Assembly (NCBI GenBank): GCA_947500545.1
Contig: CANMSO010000007.1
Coordinates: forward strand, 1-64,000
Origin: an uncultured Aquimarina sp.
Lineage (GTDB): Bacteria; Bacteroidota; Bacteroidia; Flavobacteriales; Flavobacteriaceae
Direction: 5' to 3'
DNA length: 64,000 nt
The notes under the pieces are model-generated. The model saw nothing but the letters and a program-made list of their open reading frames with translations, was not told the origin of the DNA and ran no database searches. Below are positions 1-11,700 of this stretch, in pieces (position 1 is the first letter of the stretch; every line of letters starts with the position of its first letter). The position numbers were made by a program, and so were the translations under genes.

Positions 1-3000
1 GTAAGTGAAACAGTAACCGATTTACTTCAGACCAAGGTTCATAGTGTTTATAACACAGAGATTAATGATGTTTTATTGACCAGTTTAGGTCTTGCGATCA
101 AAGATGTTTTTGGTTTAGACAAGAGTTTGATCAAGATGGAAGGTCATGGTCGAGAACAAATCACAGATGCAGTAGATATTAGTCGAACAGTAGGTTGGTT
201 TACTTCGGTATATCCATTTTTATTAAGAGCAAATGATTTGTTGGGAGAAGATGCATTGGTTCAGGTTAAGGAAGACTTGAGAAAGATTCCTAATAAGGGT
301 ATTGGATATGGTGTCTTAAGATATTTAACAGATCGTCTTTCTGGAGATATACATCCAGAGATATTATTTAATTATTTAGGTGATTTTGGAGATCAGGTTG
401 GGGGAGACAAAGGAGGTTTCTTTGATTACTCTAATGAGCATATTGGTTCTAGTGTTGCCAAGGAGAATAGTCAGGATACTCTTTTAGATATCTCGGGTAT
501 TATGATGGGAGGTCGCTTAAATATTTCTATACGTTATTGTGATGAAGTGTATGAGTCAGATACCATCAAGAGGTTGAGTGCATCATATAACAAACATTTA
601 GAAGAGTTAATACTACAGTTGTCAGAGCAAGAAGAACAATGTATTACGCCATCAGATTTAACATATAAAGGTCTTACTATCCAAGAACTGACAGAGATAA
701 ACAAAGATCAAACAATAGAAGATATATACAAATTATCTCCTTTACAGTTAGGAATATATTACCATTGGCTGACCAGTAGTTCTACTCTATTATATTTTGA
801 ACAAACAACGTACAGAATAAGCTCTTCAAACCTAAATTCAAAGGATTTAAAAGAAGCTTATGATAAATTAGTTTCTAGATATGCAGTATTAAGAACAAGT
901 TTTACGAATGCATATGCAGGAATACCACTTCAGGTTGTTCATAAAACAATTTCAAGTAATTTTTTCTATGAAAAAGTACCAAATACTTTAGACAAAGATG
1001 AACAAGAAAAGTATGTTGAAGATGCAAAAGTAAAAGATAGAGAAGAAGGGTTTGACTTAGAAGCACCTTCACAAATGAGATTAAAAATATTTGAACTTGA
1101 AAGTGGGGAGTTTGAGTTTATCTGGAGTCATCACCATGTAATATTAGATGGCTGGTGTACCAGTATACTAATTAATGATTTTTATCAAATATTAGACTCT
1201 ATCAGACAGAAAAAAGAACTGAAACTATCTAAACCAGCAGCTTATGTAAATTATATAAATTGGTTAGAACGAAGAGATAAAAAAATCTCACTTGATTTTT
1301 GGAAAGACTATCTGTTAGATTTCAATGAGGTATCCGAAGTTCCTTTTAAAAATATTGGATATGACGATACAACATATAAAGAGTCGAAAGAGAGATTATG
1401 TATCGAAGGAGAGCTATTTGATAAGATAAATGAACTATGTCAAGTAAAAGGGGTCACATTAAATTCATTAATGCAAAGTGTTTGGGGATATTTGCTTTCT
1501 AGATATAATGATGTTAATGATGTAGTTTTTGGAACTGTTGTTTCTGGTAGACCTGGTGATTTGCAAGATATTGAAGAAATGATTGGTTTGTTCAGTAATA
1601 TGATACCGGTTCGATTAACGTATGATACAAGTTCTACTCCGGTTGATTTGATACATAAAATGAAAGAGAATTCGATAAACTGTGGATCTCATCATTATCT
1701 AAACTTAGCTGAAGTTCAATCTCAAAGTACAATAAAGAAAGATCTTATTAATAGTATTATTGTTTTTGAAAATTTTCCAATTCAAGAACGCTTGAGCCAG
1801 TCAAGTTCTGTTGATATTAATATAGAATCTGTTGGAGGAACCGATCAATCAAATTATGATTTTAATTTAACTATTTTACCTACTGCTTCTTCTATTAGAA
1901 TAAATTTCAGATATAACGAAACTAAATATGATTCAAATGGAATTAATCAATTAGTAAGTCATTTTTATAGATTACTTGAACGCTTTTCAAGCGCTCCAGA
2001 AGAGTCGTTAGATTCTTTTAATTATATATCTGATGAAGAAGTAAATCAAATTACAAATGCTTTTAATGTTTCAGAAATAAAGCCTTCAAATCACACAATC
2101 CTTGATGATTTTTCTGAACAAGTAAAACAAAAACCTAATGCGATAGCAGTTAGAGATGTAAATGGAGAATTGACATATGAAGAGATAGATAAACTATCAG
2201 ATCATTTAGCTTACGATTTAAAAAATAATCATGATATTAATAAAAGAGATTTAGTAGGTATCCAAATAGAGCCTAGTAATTGGGTTTTAGTTGCTGTTTT
2301 AGGAATATTAAAATCTGGAGCGGCATTTGTACCTATTGATCAAAAATTACCAAAGGTTCGTAAAGAATTTATTGTTAATGATTCTAAGATAAAACTGTTG
2401 ATCACAGATTCAAATAGTATGTTTGATCTTGATTATTACGAAGATAGAGTCTTAGCAATCGATATAGAATTAGATACTTCAAAAGAAATAGATTGTTTAG
2501 ATTACAATTTATCAAATGATTTACCAGCATATATTATCTATACTTCGGGATCTACAGGAAACCCTAAAGGAGTTATTATAGAGCATAAATCTTTGTATAA
2601 CTATATATCTTGGGGTAAATCGTATTACTTAGAAAATAATTTAATCAATACTAATTTTGGGTTATTTACATCTCTTTCTTTTGACCTTACTATATCGAGT
2701 TTGTTTTTACCTCTTGTTTCAGGAGGGGTGTTACAAGTATTTGAGACGTCAGATAATTTGACAGATGTATTATCGGCATACTTAGAAAATAATATATCAT
2801 GTATCAAACTAACTCCTGCTCACGTTAGTTTATTGGATGGTCTTGATTTAAAATCAGAAACTATAGAATTAGCAATCGTAGGAGGAGATGCATTAACAAA
2901 ACAGCACATTAGAATACTTAGAGATATAAACCCTTCAATTAAAATATTTAATGAATATGGTCCTACAGAAAGTACCGTAGGGTGTATAACCGAGGAAATT

Positions 3001-3903
3001 AACAATGATCAAAGTTTAATTCCTATAGGTCATCCTATTGATAATACTAAAGTTTATATCCTAGACCAAAATAAGAATATGCAGCCTAAAGGAGTCATTG
3101 GTGAAATTTGTCTTGCAGGAATAGGTTTGGCAAAAGGATATCTTAATCGCCCAGACCTTACCAAAGAAAAGTTCATTCAAAATCCATTTAACGAATCTGA
3201 AAAATTGTATAAAACAGGTGATCTTGGACGATGGCTAGAAGATGGAAAAATCGAGTTTTTAGGAAGAAAGGATGATCAAGTAAAGATTAGAGGGTTTAGA
3301 ATAGAACTTAATGAGATTGTTTCTTGCATGCAAACTTCTGAGCAAATTGATGATTGTATCGTGATTACTAAACCAAATAGTTTGGGAGGGAACGAATTAG
3401 TAGCATATTATGTTTCTAAACAAGAAATCAAATCAGAAGATATACAAAGTTACTTATTAGAAAGATTACCAGAATATATGGTTCCTGATCATATTGTCAG
3501 TATAGATAAAATTCCATTAACGATTAATGGTAAAGTTGATAAAAATCAATTACCAAAAGTAAACAAGTCTATTTCCTCAAATAATTATGTAGCTCCTAGA
3601 AATGAAACTGAAGAAAGATTAATACAATTAATCGCAGATTTATTACGAAGAGAAAAAAATGAAATCGGAATTAATGACAACTTTTTTGACCTAGGAATGA
3701 ATTCATTAGAAATGATGAAAATGGAAAATTTAATACGACGAGAATTTGGCGTTGAGATTAGAATGGCCTTATTGTTTAGGTATCCAAATGTTAATGAATT
3801 AACTAATCTGTTTTTGCAAGATAATACCGACAAAGGAGAAAAAGAAGAAGAGAAAGATTATGCTCCCGAGATCGATGAGATTCTTGACATTATTTCAGAA
3901 TAA
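1..3903 (+). CDS. Non-ribosomal peptide synthetase, 5'-truncated: (E)-C-A-T, predicted Asn
   Basis: The reading frame is open from base 1, so the start lies upstream of the window; 1300 residues are visible. Residues 1 to about 235 are the C-terminal part of an epimerization domain (EGHGRE near 47, RTVGWFTSVYP near 62, then a KGIGYGVLRYL motif), so an upstream module makes a D-residue. A condensation domain follows (about 240-690, intact HHVILDG near 380). Next is an adenylation domain (about 700-1190, YTSGSTGNPKG near 846) and a carrier domain with Ser1235 in DLGMNSL. Reading the ten specificity positions by alignment to GrsA gives D-L-S-K-I-G-E-V-G-K, close to the known Asn code DLTKLGEVGK, so Asn is the likely substrate. 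The protein ends in an acidic tail (IDEILDIISE) and the next gene starts 11 bases downstream. Domain order is certain; substrate choice is inferred. Confidence 0.95.
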   Translation, partial: VSETVTDLLQTKVHSVYNTEINDVLLTSLGLAIKDVFGLDKSLIKMEGHGREQITDAVDISRTVGWFTSVYPFLLRANDLLGEDALVQVKEDLRKIPNKGIGYGVLRYLTDRLSGDIHPEILFNYLGDFGDQVGGDKGGFFDYSNEHIGSSVAKENSQDTLLDISGIMMGGRLNISIRYCDEVYESDTIKRLSASYNKHLEELILQLSEQEEQCITPSDLTYKGLTIQELTEINKDQTIEDIYKLSPLQLGIYYHWLTSSSTLLYFEQTTYRISSSNLNSKDLKEAYDKLVSRYAVLRTSFTNAYAGIPLQVVHKTISSNFFYEKVPNTLDKDEQEKYVEDAKVKDREEGFDLEAPSQMRLKIFELESGEFEFIWSHHHVILDGWCTSILINDFYQILDSIRQKKELKLSKPAAYVNYINWLERRDKKISLDFWKDYLLDFNEVSEVPFKNIGYDDTTYKESKERLCIEGELFDKINELCQVKGVTLNSLMQSVWGYLLSRYNDVNDVVFGTVVSGRPGDLQDIEEMIGLFSNMIPVRLTYDTSSTPVDLIHKMKENSINCGSHHYLNLAEVQSQSTIKKDLINSIIVFENFPIQERLSQSSSVDINIESVGGTDQSNYDFNLTILPTASSIRINFRYNETKYDSNGINQLVSHFYRLLERFSSAPEESLDSFNYISDEEVNQITNAFNVSEIKPSNHTILDDFSEQVKQKPNAIAVRDVNGELTYEEIDKLSDHLAYDLKNNHDINKRDLVGIQIEPSNWVLVAVLGILKSGAAFVPIDQKLPKVRKEFIVNDSKIKLLITDSNSMFDLDYYEDRVLAIDIELDTSKEIDCLDYNLSNDLPAYIIYTSGSTGNPKGVIIEHKSLYNYISWGKSYYLENNLINTNFGLFTSLSFDLTISSLFLPLVSGGVLQVFETSDNLTDVLSAYLENNISCIKLTPAHVSLLDGLDLKSETIELAIVGGDALTKQHIRILRDINPSIKIFNEYGPTESTVGCITEEINNDQSLIPIGHPIDNTKVYILDQNKNMQPKGVIGEICLAGIGLAKGYLNRPDLTKEKFIQNPFNESEKLYKTGDLGRWLEDGKIEFLGRKDDQVKIRGFRIELNEIVSCMQTSEQIDDCIVITKPNSLGGNELVAYYVSKQEIKSEDIQSYLLERLPEYMVPDHIVSIDKIPLTINGKVDKNQLPKVNKSISSNNYVAPRNETEERLIQLIADLLRREKNEIGINDNFFDLGMNSLEMMKMENLIRREFGVEIRMALLFRYPNVNELTNLFLQDNTDKGEKEEEKDYAPEIDEILDIISE

Positions 3904-3914
3904 TATTTGATTTT

Positions 3915-6900
3915 ATGAAAAATAAAGTTAGTAAAAAAGACATTGCGGTAATTGGACTTTCCTGCAAGTTTAATAAAGCATCCAATTACACTGAATATTG
4001 GGACAACCTAGTTAATGGTGTTGAAATGTTGGATCGTTATGAGGCTAAAGATCTTATAAATAAGGGTATTGATAAAGATATTGTCAATAATCCAAATTTT
4101 ATAAAAGTTAGTTCATTTGTTAACAGCCCAGAGAGTTTTGATTATCCTTTTTTTGGATACACCAAAGAAGAAGCAAATGCAATGGACCCTCAAATAAGAA
4201 TTTTACATGAACAAGTTTGGCTAGCTCTAGAAGATGCAGGGTGCAATATTTCTAAGTATAAAGATAAAATAGGGCTCTATTTAGCAGCTAGTGAAAACTT
4301 AAATTGGCTTGCGCATTCAATGCTTAATCAAAATGAAAAAATAGCGCCTTTTTATCAATCAAAAATCTCAAATAAAAATTACATAAGTTCATTAATTTCG
4401 TATAATCTTAATCTAACAGGACCAAGTTATTATATCGATACAGCATGTTCAAGTTCATTATCTGCTGTTCATATGGCATGCAGAAGTTTATTGTTAAGAG
4501 AATGTTCTATTGCTGTTTCTGGAGGAATTAAAATAAATCCCATAAAGAATTATGGCTACTTTTATCAAGACGGAATGACTGCTTCCAAAGATGGTAGATG
4601 TAGATCATTTGATAGTGATTCCTCGGGAACTGTTGGAGGAAATGGAGCTGGAATTGTAGTGCTTAAAAGGTTAGAAGAAGCTATTGAAGATGGGGATCCA
4701 ATTCATGCAGTAATCAAATCCTCGGCAGTAAACAACGATGGAAGAAGAAAAGTTGGATATACTGCGCCAAGTGTTATAGGTCAAGCAGATTGCATCAAAT
4801 CTGCTCATAAATTTGCTGGTGTAGAGTCAAAAACAATTACATATGTAGAAACACATGGTACAGCTACAAAATTAGGAGACCCAATAGAAATTGATGCTTT
4901 AAATGAAGCTTTTGATTATAACTCAGAACATCAATGCGCCATAGGTTCTGTTAAAACAAATCTTGGTCACCTGGATACAGCGGCAGGAGTTGCAGGTTTA
5001 ATAAAAACTTGCCTGGCATTGAGCAAAAGAATCATACCCCCTTCTTTACATTTTAATGAGCCTAACCCAAATATTGATTTTAATTCAGGACCTTTTTATG
5101 TGAATAGTAAAACACAACCATGGGAAACTGAAGATAACTTACCATTAAGAGCAGGTTTAAGTAGTATAGGTATTGGAGGTACAAATGTGCACATGGTATT
5201 GGAAGAGTTCTCAGAAAACAAGAAAATTTCATCTGTAGAGTCTCAGTTAATTTTATTATCTGCAAAAACAGCCAAATCATTAAAAAATTATTATTCCAAA
5301 TTGATAGGTTTCCTAAAAGAACAACAGGAAATTAATATTGCAGATTTGTCGTATACTCTGGGAACTGGCCGTACCTTTCATAAATATCGAAATTATATAG
5401 TTTGTAAGGATAAAGAAGGTCTTTTAACAGGTTTAAATAATCTAATTCAAGAAGAGCATTACAAATTAGATACTAAAAAAGAGATTGTTTTCTTGTTTCC
5501 AGGACAAGGAAGTCAATATTTCGGAATGGCAAAAAAGTTGTATCATGAAATTAACTTTTTTAAAGAAAATATTGATTCTGGTTTAGAGGTTTTAAAAACA
5601 AAAACAGGAGAAGATTTTACGGCTATTTTGGGATATGGTAAAGAAGAAGAGGACTCAACATTAATTCATGAGACTAGGTATACGCAGCCACTATTATTTT
5701 TGATTGAATATTCGTTAGCAAAATTGTTAATAGATTGGGGGGTGACTCCTAATTATATGATAGGTCATAGCCTCGGAGAGTATGTAGCAGCTTGTTTATC
5801 GGGTGTTTTTTCTTTAGAAGATGCTATAGAAATTATTTTAAAACGAGCTTCCCTAATGGATAAAATGAAAAAGGGAACAATGTTATATGTTGGTACCCCT
5901 TTAAGTGATATCAAGCCTTTATTAAATGACAATATCTCAATTGCTGCTATTAATACAGAAAATTCGGTAGTTGTATCAGGAACAACACAAAGTATCGATC
6001 AACTTCAAAATTTGTTAGAGCAGCAAGACACTCCTAATAAAATTTTAAAAACTTCTCATGCATTCCATTCGTACATGATGGATGATATGTTAGATGATTT
6101 TGAAAAAGAATTAGAGATGATTTCATTTTCTGATCCAACGATTCCCTTTATATCAAATGTTACAGGAGAACCAATAAAGAACGAAGAAGTGAAATCGACA
6201 AAATATTGGGTAGATCATTTAAGACATACAGTAAATTTTTCTAAAGGGATAACGTACTTGACCAAAAAAGACTGCTTCTTTATAGAAATTGGAGCAGGCA
6301 GAACATTAACATCGTTTTGTAAGCAAAACAAGCATTATTCTAATACAAAACATGTTTCGGTTAATTTAATGGCTCAAGCTCAACAGAATATTGATGATTT
6401 GCAATTTTTCATGGATGGACTTGGTAAACTATGGGTTCATGGTTTAGAGATGAATTGGGATAAGGTGTTCTATGCTAAAAATAGAAGAAAAGTTAGTGTG
6501 CCTGGTTATAGTTTTGATCAGTATAAACTTGATTTTGATATTAATCCATTTGAAAAAATCTCAAATCAAAGTTTTGTAAGCCGAAAGCCAATTTCTGAAT
6601 GGTTTTACACCTCAAATTGGAAAAAATCTATTTTACAAGATAGCAACCTTGAAGATAAGAAGGGTACCTATTTAATCTTCTCTAATGAGAGTCCTTTATT
6701 AGATAATTTAATAACACAACTTAGAAAGATAGGCAATACTGTTCATGTTGTTTTACAATCAGATAATTTTAAGAAAATTGATGAAGAGACATTTGGTTTA
6801 AATCCTGATATTAAGAAAGATGTAATAGAATTGTTTAAATCTATTGATGATTACAGTATAGATAAAATCATTTTTGGTTGGGATTATACAGGAAATGATC

Positions 6901-8354
6901 AATCAAAAATTGTAAATGTTTACAAGAAGTATTTAAATCTTGGTAAGGGATTATTGAGTCTTAGTCCTATTCTAGATAGAAAAGTATATTTCTTATCAAG
7001 TTTAAATAATAACGTTTTAGGTGAAGAAAGTATAAATATTGCAATGTTGATATCTCAAATGTTAGGGAAAATAATAGCTCAAGAAAATCCTAATATATCC
7101 ACTAGCTTTATAGATATTGATACAACTAATACAGAATTAGATTTGATGAATAAGATTATCAAAGAACTATATGTCAATGATGATTATAAAAATATAGCAT
7201 ATAGAAAAAAAGAGAGATGGGTTGAGTTTTATGATCAAATTAAAATAGATAGTCATAAAAAACCAGACTTAAATAAGAAACTGATTTTAATTACAGGAGG
7301 GTTAGGTAAAATAGGACAATATTTCACAAGTTATTTATGTGAGACTCATAATGCAGAAGTGGTTTTGATTGGTCGAAGTAAGCTTCCTAAAGAGGAAGAA
7401 TGGCAAAGTTACTTAGAGGGTAATACTATAATTGAGGACTCAATAAAATCGAATATTTTTAAATTAAAATCTCTAAGAGATAAAGGTTTTGATGTTACTT
7501 ACTATGATTCAGATGTCTCTGATATATTGGATTTTGAACAAACTATTCATAAAATAGAAAAAGTGCATGGTCGTATTTCTGGAATTATACATACCGCAGG
7601 AAACCATGATATTAAATCTTTTAAACCAGTAGAGGAAATAGATGAAAAGGCAATAATTAGCCAATTTAATCCAAAGGTTGCAGGGACTTTAAATATTCAT
7701 AAAGTCTTTCATGATCAAAACCTTGATTTTGTATGGATAACATCAAGTCTTTCTTCGATATTAGGGGGACTTACTTATGGAGCATATGCCTGTGCCAATA
7801 GGTTTATAGATGGATTTATACAACATCATAAGAAAGATCTTAAAAATTGGATAGGTATAAACCTTGATGGAGTAGGAGATAATATGATTTCCTCTGATGA
7901 ATTAATAATGATTTTTGAAAAATCATTGAGTTTGATTGACCATAAACAACTAATTATATCCATTAAAGATATCAATAGTGTAATTCAAAAAATTTCTAAT
8001 GTATCAGATCAAGAAACTAAAGAGGATACAGATAATGAAATAGAGAGGCCATTACTTCGTACAGATTTTGTATTACCAACAACAGATCTTGAAACTGAAT
8101 TATGCCAAATGTATCAATCTTTCTTTGGTATTAGCGAAATTGGGGTAAAAGATGATTTTTTCGAATTAGGTGGCGACTCACTTAAAGCGATGACTTTTAT
8201 AAAACGTGTGAATACTCAATTTGGTGTTGAGATTAATTTGAAAGAATTCTTTTCAATGTCAGATGTTAAAAGATTAAGCTTGAAAATTGATTTATTAAAA
8301 AAGGTTGATAAAATTCAAAATAAAGAAAGAGGTAAAAATATAATCAAAATATAG
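3915..8354 (+). CDS. Type I polyketide synthase module, KS-AT-KR-ACP
   Basis: This 1479-residue protein extends the aminoacyl chain by one C2 unit and reduces the beta-keto group. The ketosynthase triad is Cys178 (DTACSSS), His314 (ETHGTAT) and His352 (NLGHLD). The acyltransferase has FPGQGSQ, nucleophile Ser619 in GHSLGEY, and HAFH at 715-718, the signature of malonyl-CoA specificity. The ketoreductase has a TGGLGKIG nucleotide loop near 1127 and an active Ser/Tyr/Asn arrangement around Tyr1291. The carrier protein has Ser1422 in LGGDSL. There is no DH, ER, methyltransferase or thioesterase, so the expected product is a beta-hydroxy intermediate. The N-terminus is short and basic, suited to the acidic tail of the preceding NRPS; the C-terminus ends GKNIIKI, a likely docking strand for the TubC domain of the next NRPS. 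A paralogue lies at 12142-16530. Confidence 0.96.
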   Translation: MKNKVSKKDIAVIGLSCKFNKASNYTEYWDNLVNGVEMLDRYEAKDLINKGIDKDIVNNPNFIKVSSFVNSPESFDYPFFGYTKEEANAMDPQIRILHEQVWLALEDAGCNISKYKDKIGLYLAASENLNWLAHSMLNQNEKIAPFYQSKISNKNYISSLISYNLNLTGPSYYIDTACSSSLSAVHMACRSLLLRECSIAVSGGIKINPIKNYGYFYQDGMTASKDGRCRSFDSDSSGTVGGNGAGIVVLKRLEEAIEDGDPIHAVIKSSAVNNDGRRKVGYTAPSVIGQADCIKSAHKFAGVESKTITYVETHGTATKLGDPIEIDALNEAFDYNSEHQCAIGSVKTNLGHLDTAAGVAGLIKTCLALSKRIIPPSLHFNEPNPNIDFNSGPFYVNSKTQPWETEDNLPLRAGLSSIGIGGTNVHMVLEEFSENKKISSVESQLILLSAKTAKSLKNYYSKLIGFLKEQQEINIADLSYTLGTGRTFHKYRNYIVCKDKEGLLTGLNNLIQEEHYKLDTKKEIVFLFPGQGSQYFGMAKKLYHEINFFKENIDSGLEVLKTKTGEDFTAILGYGKEEEDSTLIHETRYTQPLLFLIEYSLAKLLIDWGVTPNYMIGHSLGEYVAACLSGVFSLEDAIEIILKRASLMDKMKKGTMLYVGTPLSDIKPLLNDNISIAAINTENSVVVSGTTQSIDQLQNLLEQQDTPNKILKTSHAFHSYMMDDMLDDFEKELEMISFSDPTIPFISNVTGEPIKNEEVKSTKYWVDHLRHTVNFSKGITYLTKKDCFFIEIGAGRTLTSFCKQNKHYSNTKHVSVNLMAQAQQNIDDLQFFMDGLGKLWVHGLEMNWDKVFYAKNRRKVSVPGYSFDQYKLDFDINPFEKISNQSFVSRKPISEWFYTSNWKKSILQDSNLEDKKGTYLIFSNESPLLDNLITQLRKIGNTVHVVLQSDNFKKIDEETFGLNPDIKKDVIELFKSIDDYSIDKIIFGWDYTGNDQSKIVNVYKKYLNLGKGLLSLSPILDRKVYFLSSLNNNVLGEESINIAMLISQMLGKIIAQENPNISTSFIDIDTTNTELDLMNKIIKELYVNDDYKNIAYRKKERWVEFYDQIKIDSHKKPDLNKKLILITGGLGKIGQYFTSYLCETHNAEVVLIGRSKLPKEEEWQSYLEGNTIIEDSIKSNIFKLKSLRDKGFDVTYYDSDVSDILDFEQTIHKIEKVHGRISGIIHTAGNHDIKSFKPVEEIDEKAIISQFNPKVAGTLNIHKVFHDQNLDFVWITSSLSSILGGLTYGAYACANRFIDGFIQHHKKDLKNWIGINLDGVGDNMISSDELIMIFEKSLSLIDHKQLIISIKDINSVIQKISNVSDQETKEDTDNEIERPLLRTDFVLPTTDLETELCQMYQSFFGISEIGVKDDFFELGGDSLKAMTFIKRVNTQFGVEINLKEFFSMSDVKRLSLKIDLLKKVDKIQNKERGKNIIKI

Positions 8355-8740
8355 TTCATTAAATGATTTAATATTTTATATTTACATATCTTTCTATTAT
8401 AAAGCAATACCTTCTGTGACCGGAGGTAGCGTAGCAATATTTAATTATTCTACAGAAAAATACAAAAACACTATCATATTTATTAGTAACCTTCTAGAGA
8501 GGTTATCATTCTATGCTTAAAATTCTGTAATAAGTAATATTGTTCCAGACAATAGAAGTTTGATTCAATATAGAGTTCTCATAATTATCATACTAATTCA
8601 CGTTTTAAAGGCAATGTACTTTACATCTATCCGTGAATGTAAATGTAACAATCAAATAGTATTACAAAAGATCAGTACTTGGTAATTACCTATAAGATTA
8701 TTAGATCTGTCTCAATTAATATTTAATAAGATCCACAAAA
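8355..8740. other. 386-base intergenic gap inside the synthetase operon
   Basis: This is the largest gap between the NRPS/PKS genes, which elsewhere are nearly contiguous. No full gene is visible. A stop-limited frame on the + strand (about 8376 to 8520, GTG at 8416, stop at 8518-8520) reads ..FISNLLERLSFYA, which resembles the N-terminal motif of POT-family peptide transporters (a Glu-Arg-x-Ser-Tyr-Tyr core). It has no ATG and stops immediately after the motif, so it could be decayed gene debris or chance. A perfect 6-base inverted repeat (TAACCT/AGGTTA, 8487-8492 and 8500-8505) lies inside this stretch. No T-run follows it, so it is not a convincing terminator. The gap may also hold an internal promoter for the downstream genes, but I found no TAnnTTTG box. 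Confidence 0.5.
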
Positions 8741-11700
8741 ATGTATAGTTTAATTAACGAATTAGATAAGAATGATATTCGCTTATCACTATCTGAGGGT
8801 GAATTAGAAATTAGTTTTGATACACCCGAAATAGATGAAGTTATTCTTCAAAAGATAAAGGAAAACAAGGAAGAATTGATTGCCTTTATGAAGCAAAACT
8901 CTAGCTTGATAGAAGAAAATATTACTCCATTACAAAAAAAAGATAAATACCTTGCCTCTAGTGCTCAGCAGCGATTGTGGATCCAATTAAGACTTGATGG
9001 TAACTCTAGTACATACAACATCCCCAATACCTTAGAGCTAGAAGGGAATATTTACAAAAAAGAATTAATTGATGCCATAGAAGCTACGGTGGATCGTCAC
9101 GAAGTTTTAAGAACAGTTTTTATCGAAGAAAACGATATATTATATCAAAAAGTTTTAGATAGAAGAGCTCTCGGTTTTAAAGTTGACTATCATGATTTTA
9201 CTAGTGTAAAGAGAGCCGAAGAAGCTGTTAAAGAATGTATTTCAGAAGATTCGTTTATAACTTTCAATTTAGAGAAAGGTCCGTTAATGAGAGTCACATT
9301 ATTTAAAATTTCTGAAATCAAATGGGCACTTTATTTTAATATGCATCATATCATTAGCGATGGATGGTCAATGCACATATTAGAGAAAGATATAAAAGCT
9401 TTCTATACGGCTTTTTTGAAGAATGTTACACCTAAACTACCAGTATTAAAAATACATTATAAGGACTATAGTGCATGGCAATTAGAACAAATAGTAAGTC
9501 CAAAGTTTGAAGAACATAAAAGGTATTGGTTGCAAAAACTAGATAGAGAATGGACATATCTAGACTTGCCATTTAGGAAGAAGAATAAGGGGGTTAAATC
9601 TAATGTAGGAGAAGCTCTTAGGACCTATATATCATCAGAAAACACAAAAAAGTTAAAGTCATTTACTCAAGAGAATAAAGGAAGTGTTTTTATTAGCCTT
9701 TTGAGTATTTGTAAGGTGTTGTTAAATCGGTATACATCTCAAAAAGATATTATTATAGGAACTGCGGTTGATGGAAGAGATCACTCTGATCTTGAAGGTC
9801 AAATAGGGTTTTATGTGAATACACTCATTTTAAGAAATACTATTGAACCCTCACATTCTTTTGACAGCATTCATAAAGATATTAAGGAGTCTACATTATC
9901 TGCATTTAATCACAAACTCTTTCCATTTGATAAACTATTAGAGTATCTGAGTATAGAAAGAGATGTTTCTAGAAATTCGATTTTTGATGTGTTTATAAAT
10001 TATAATTCTAATTCAATAAACTCTACTAATGAGGTTGTTGATGATAAAATAGAATTTTTAGGAGATAGCTTGGCTAAGTTTGACCTTAGTATAATATTTG
10101 AAGAAGTAGGTGAAAATATATTATTTCATATTAGTTACAACACAAGTATTTATGATAGATGGATGATAGAAGAATTTATGGAGTTGTTTAAGCAATTATT
10201 GTCTTCGGTGCTTGAGTGTCCAAACAAACCTATAAATGAAATTGACTTATTGAGTAAAGAGAAAAAAAACAAGCTACAATACAAATTCAACAACACCGAG
10301 GTTTCTTACAATTTAGAAAAAACAATACTAGATCATTTTAATGAAAACGTTAAAAATAATCCGAATACAGTTGCTCTTATTTTTGAAGATGAAAATTTAA
10401 CTTATTTAGAATTAGACAAAAAAGCTACACAACTGTCTAAATTCCTCATGAGAAAAGGAATAGAACCAGGCGATTTTATACCTATTTGTATAAACCGTTC
10501 TTTTGAAATGATAATAGGGATATTAGGTGTTTTGAAATCTGGCGCCTGTTATGTTCCAATAGAACCTTCATATCCCAAAGACAGGATCAATCATATTTTA
10601 AAAGAAACAGAAGCTAAACTTATTTTAAGTAAAAAATCTGTTGAATTTGAATTTGAAGAAACGGAAAGAGTTGATATAGATGATTTTCAAGATGAGGAGC
10701 TCAGTGTAAATGATATTGAAATAGCTTCTGAGGATTTAGCGTATATGATATATACATCTGGTACAACAGGAAATCCTAAAGGTGTTATGAATAATCATAA
10801 AGGAGTTATAAATAGATTGCTTTGGCAAAAAAGCTATTTAACTCTAGATGCTTCTGATACATTTTTATTAAAGACCCCATTTACTTTTGATGTTTCTGTT
10901 TGGGAGATTTTTCTTCCGCTACTCTGTGGAAGCAAGTTAGTTATTGCATCACCAGACGGACATAAAAACCCTTTTTACTTAAAAGATATTATCAAAAAAG
11001 AAAAAGTAAGTTTAGTACATTTTGTTCCTTCAATGTTAGGAGTTTATATGCAGAGTGTAAAAGAAAATTCCTTTGATTCTATTCGAAATTTAATATGTAG
11101 CGGTGAGGAATTACCAATAGAGTTCGTAGAAGAATTTAGAAAAAGTAACAAAAAATCAAGGATTCATAATTTATATGGTCCAACTGAAGCTGCAATAGAT
11201 GTTACCGCAATAGATTTGACAGAATCAAGCTTAGACCACGTAGGAGTTAGTATAGGAAGGCCCATTGCAAATACAGAAATATATATTGTAGATGAATTTA
11301 ATACCCTATTACCTATGGGGGTAATTGGTGAGATTGTTATAGGAGGAATCCAAGTTGCCGAAGGATATTTCAAGAAAGAACAATTAACCTCTGATAAATT
11401 TATACCTAATCCTTTTTCAGGAGTGGGAAAAGTATATAAAACTGGTGATTTAGGCATGTGGCTAAATGATGGCTACATCTATTATAAAGGAAGAAAAGAC
11501 AATCAAGTAAAGATTAGAGGTAATAGAATCGAGCTTCGAGAAGTAGAACAAGCAATATTAACTCTAGATGAAGTCGATCAGGTAGTTGTTTTGGCAGATG
11601 ATACAAGTAAAGAGAAAATTCTAACAGCATATTTAGTTGCCAAAGGAATTAGTTTGGATCATTTAAAAGGTTTTTTAAGAAACAAATTACCAATTTTTAT

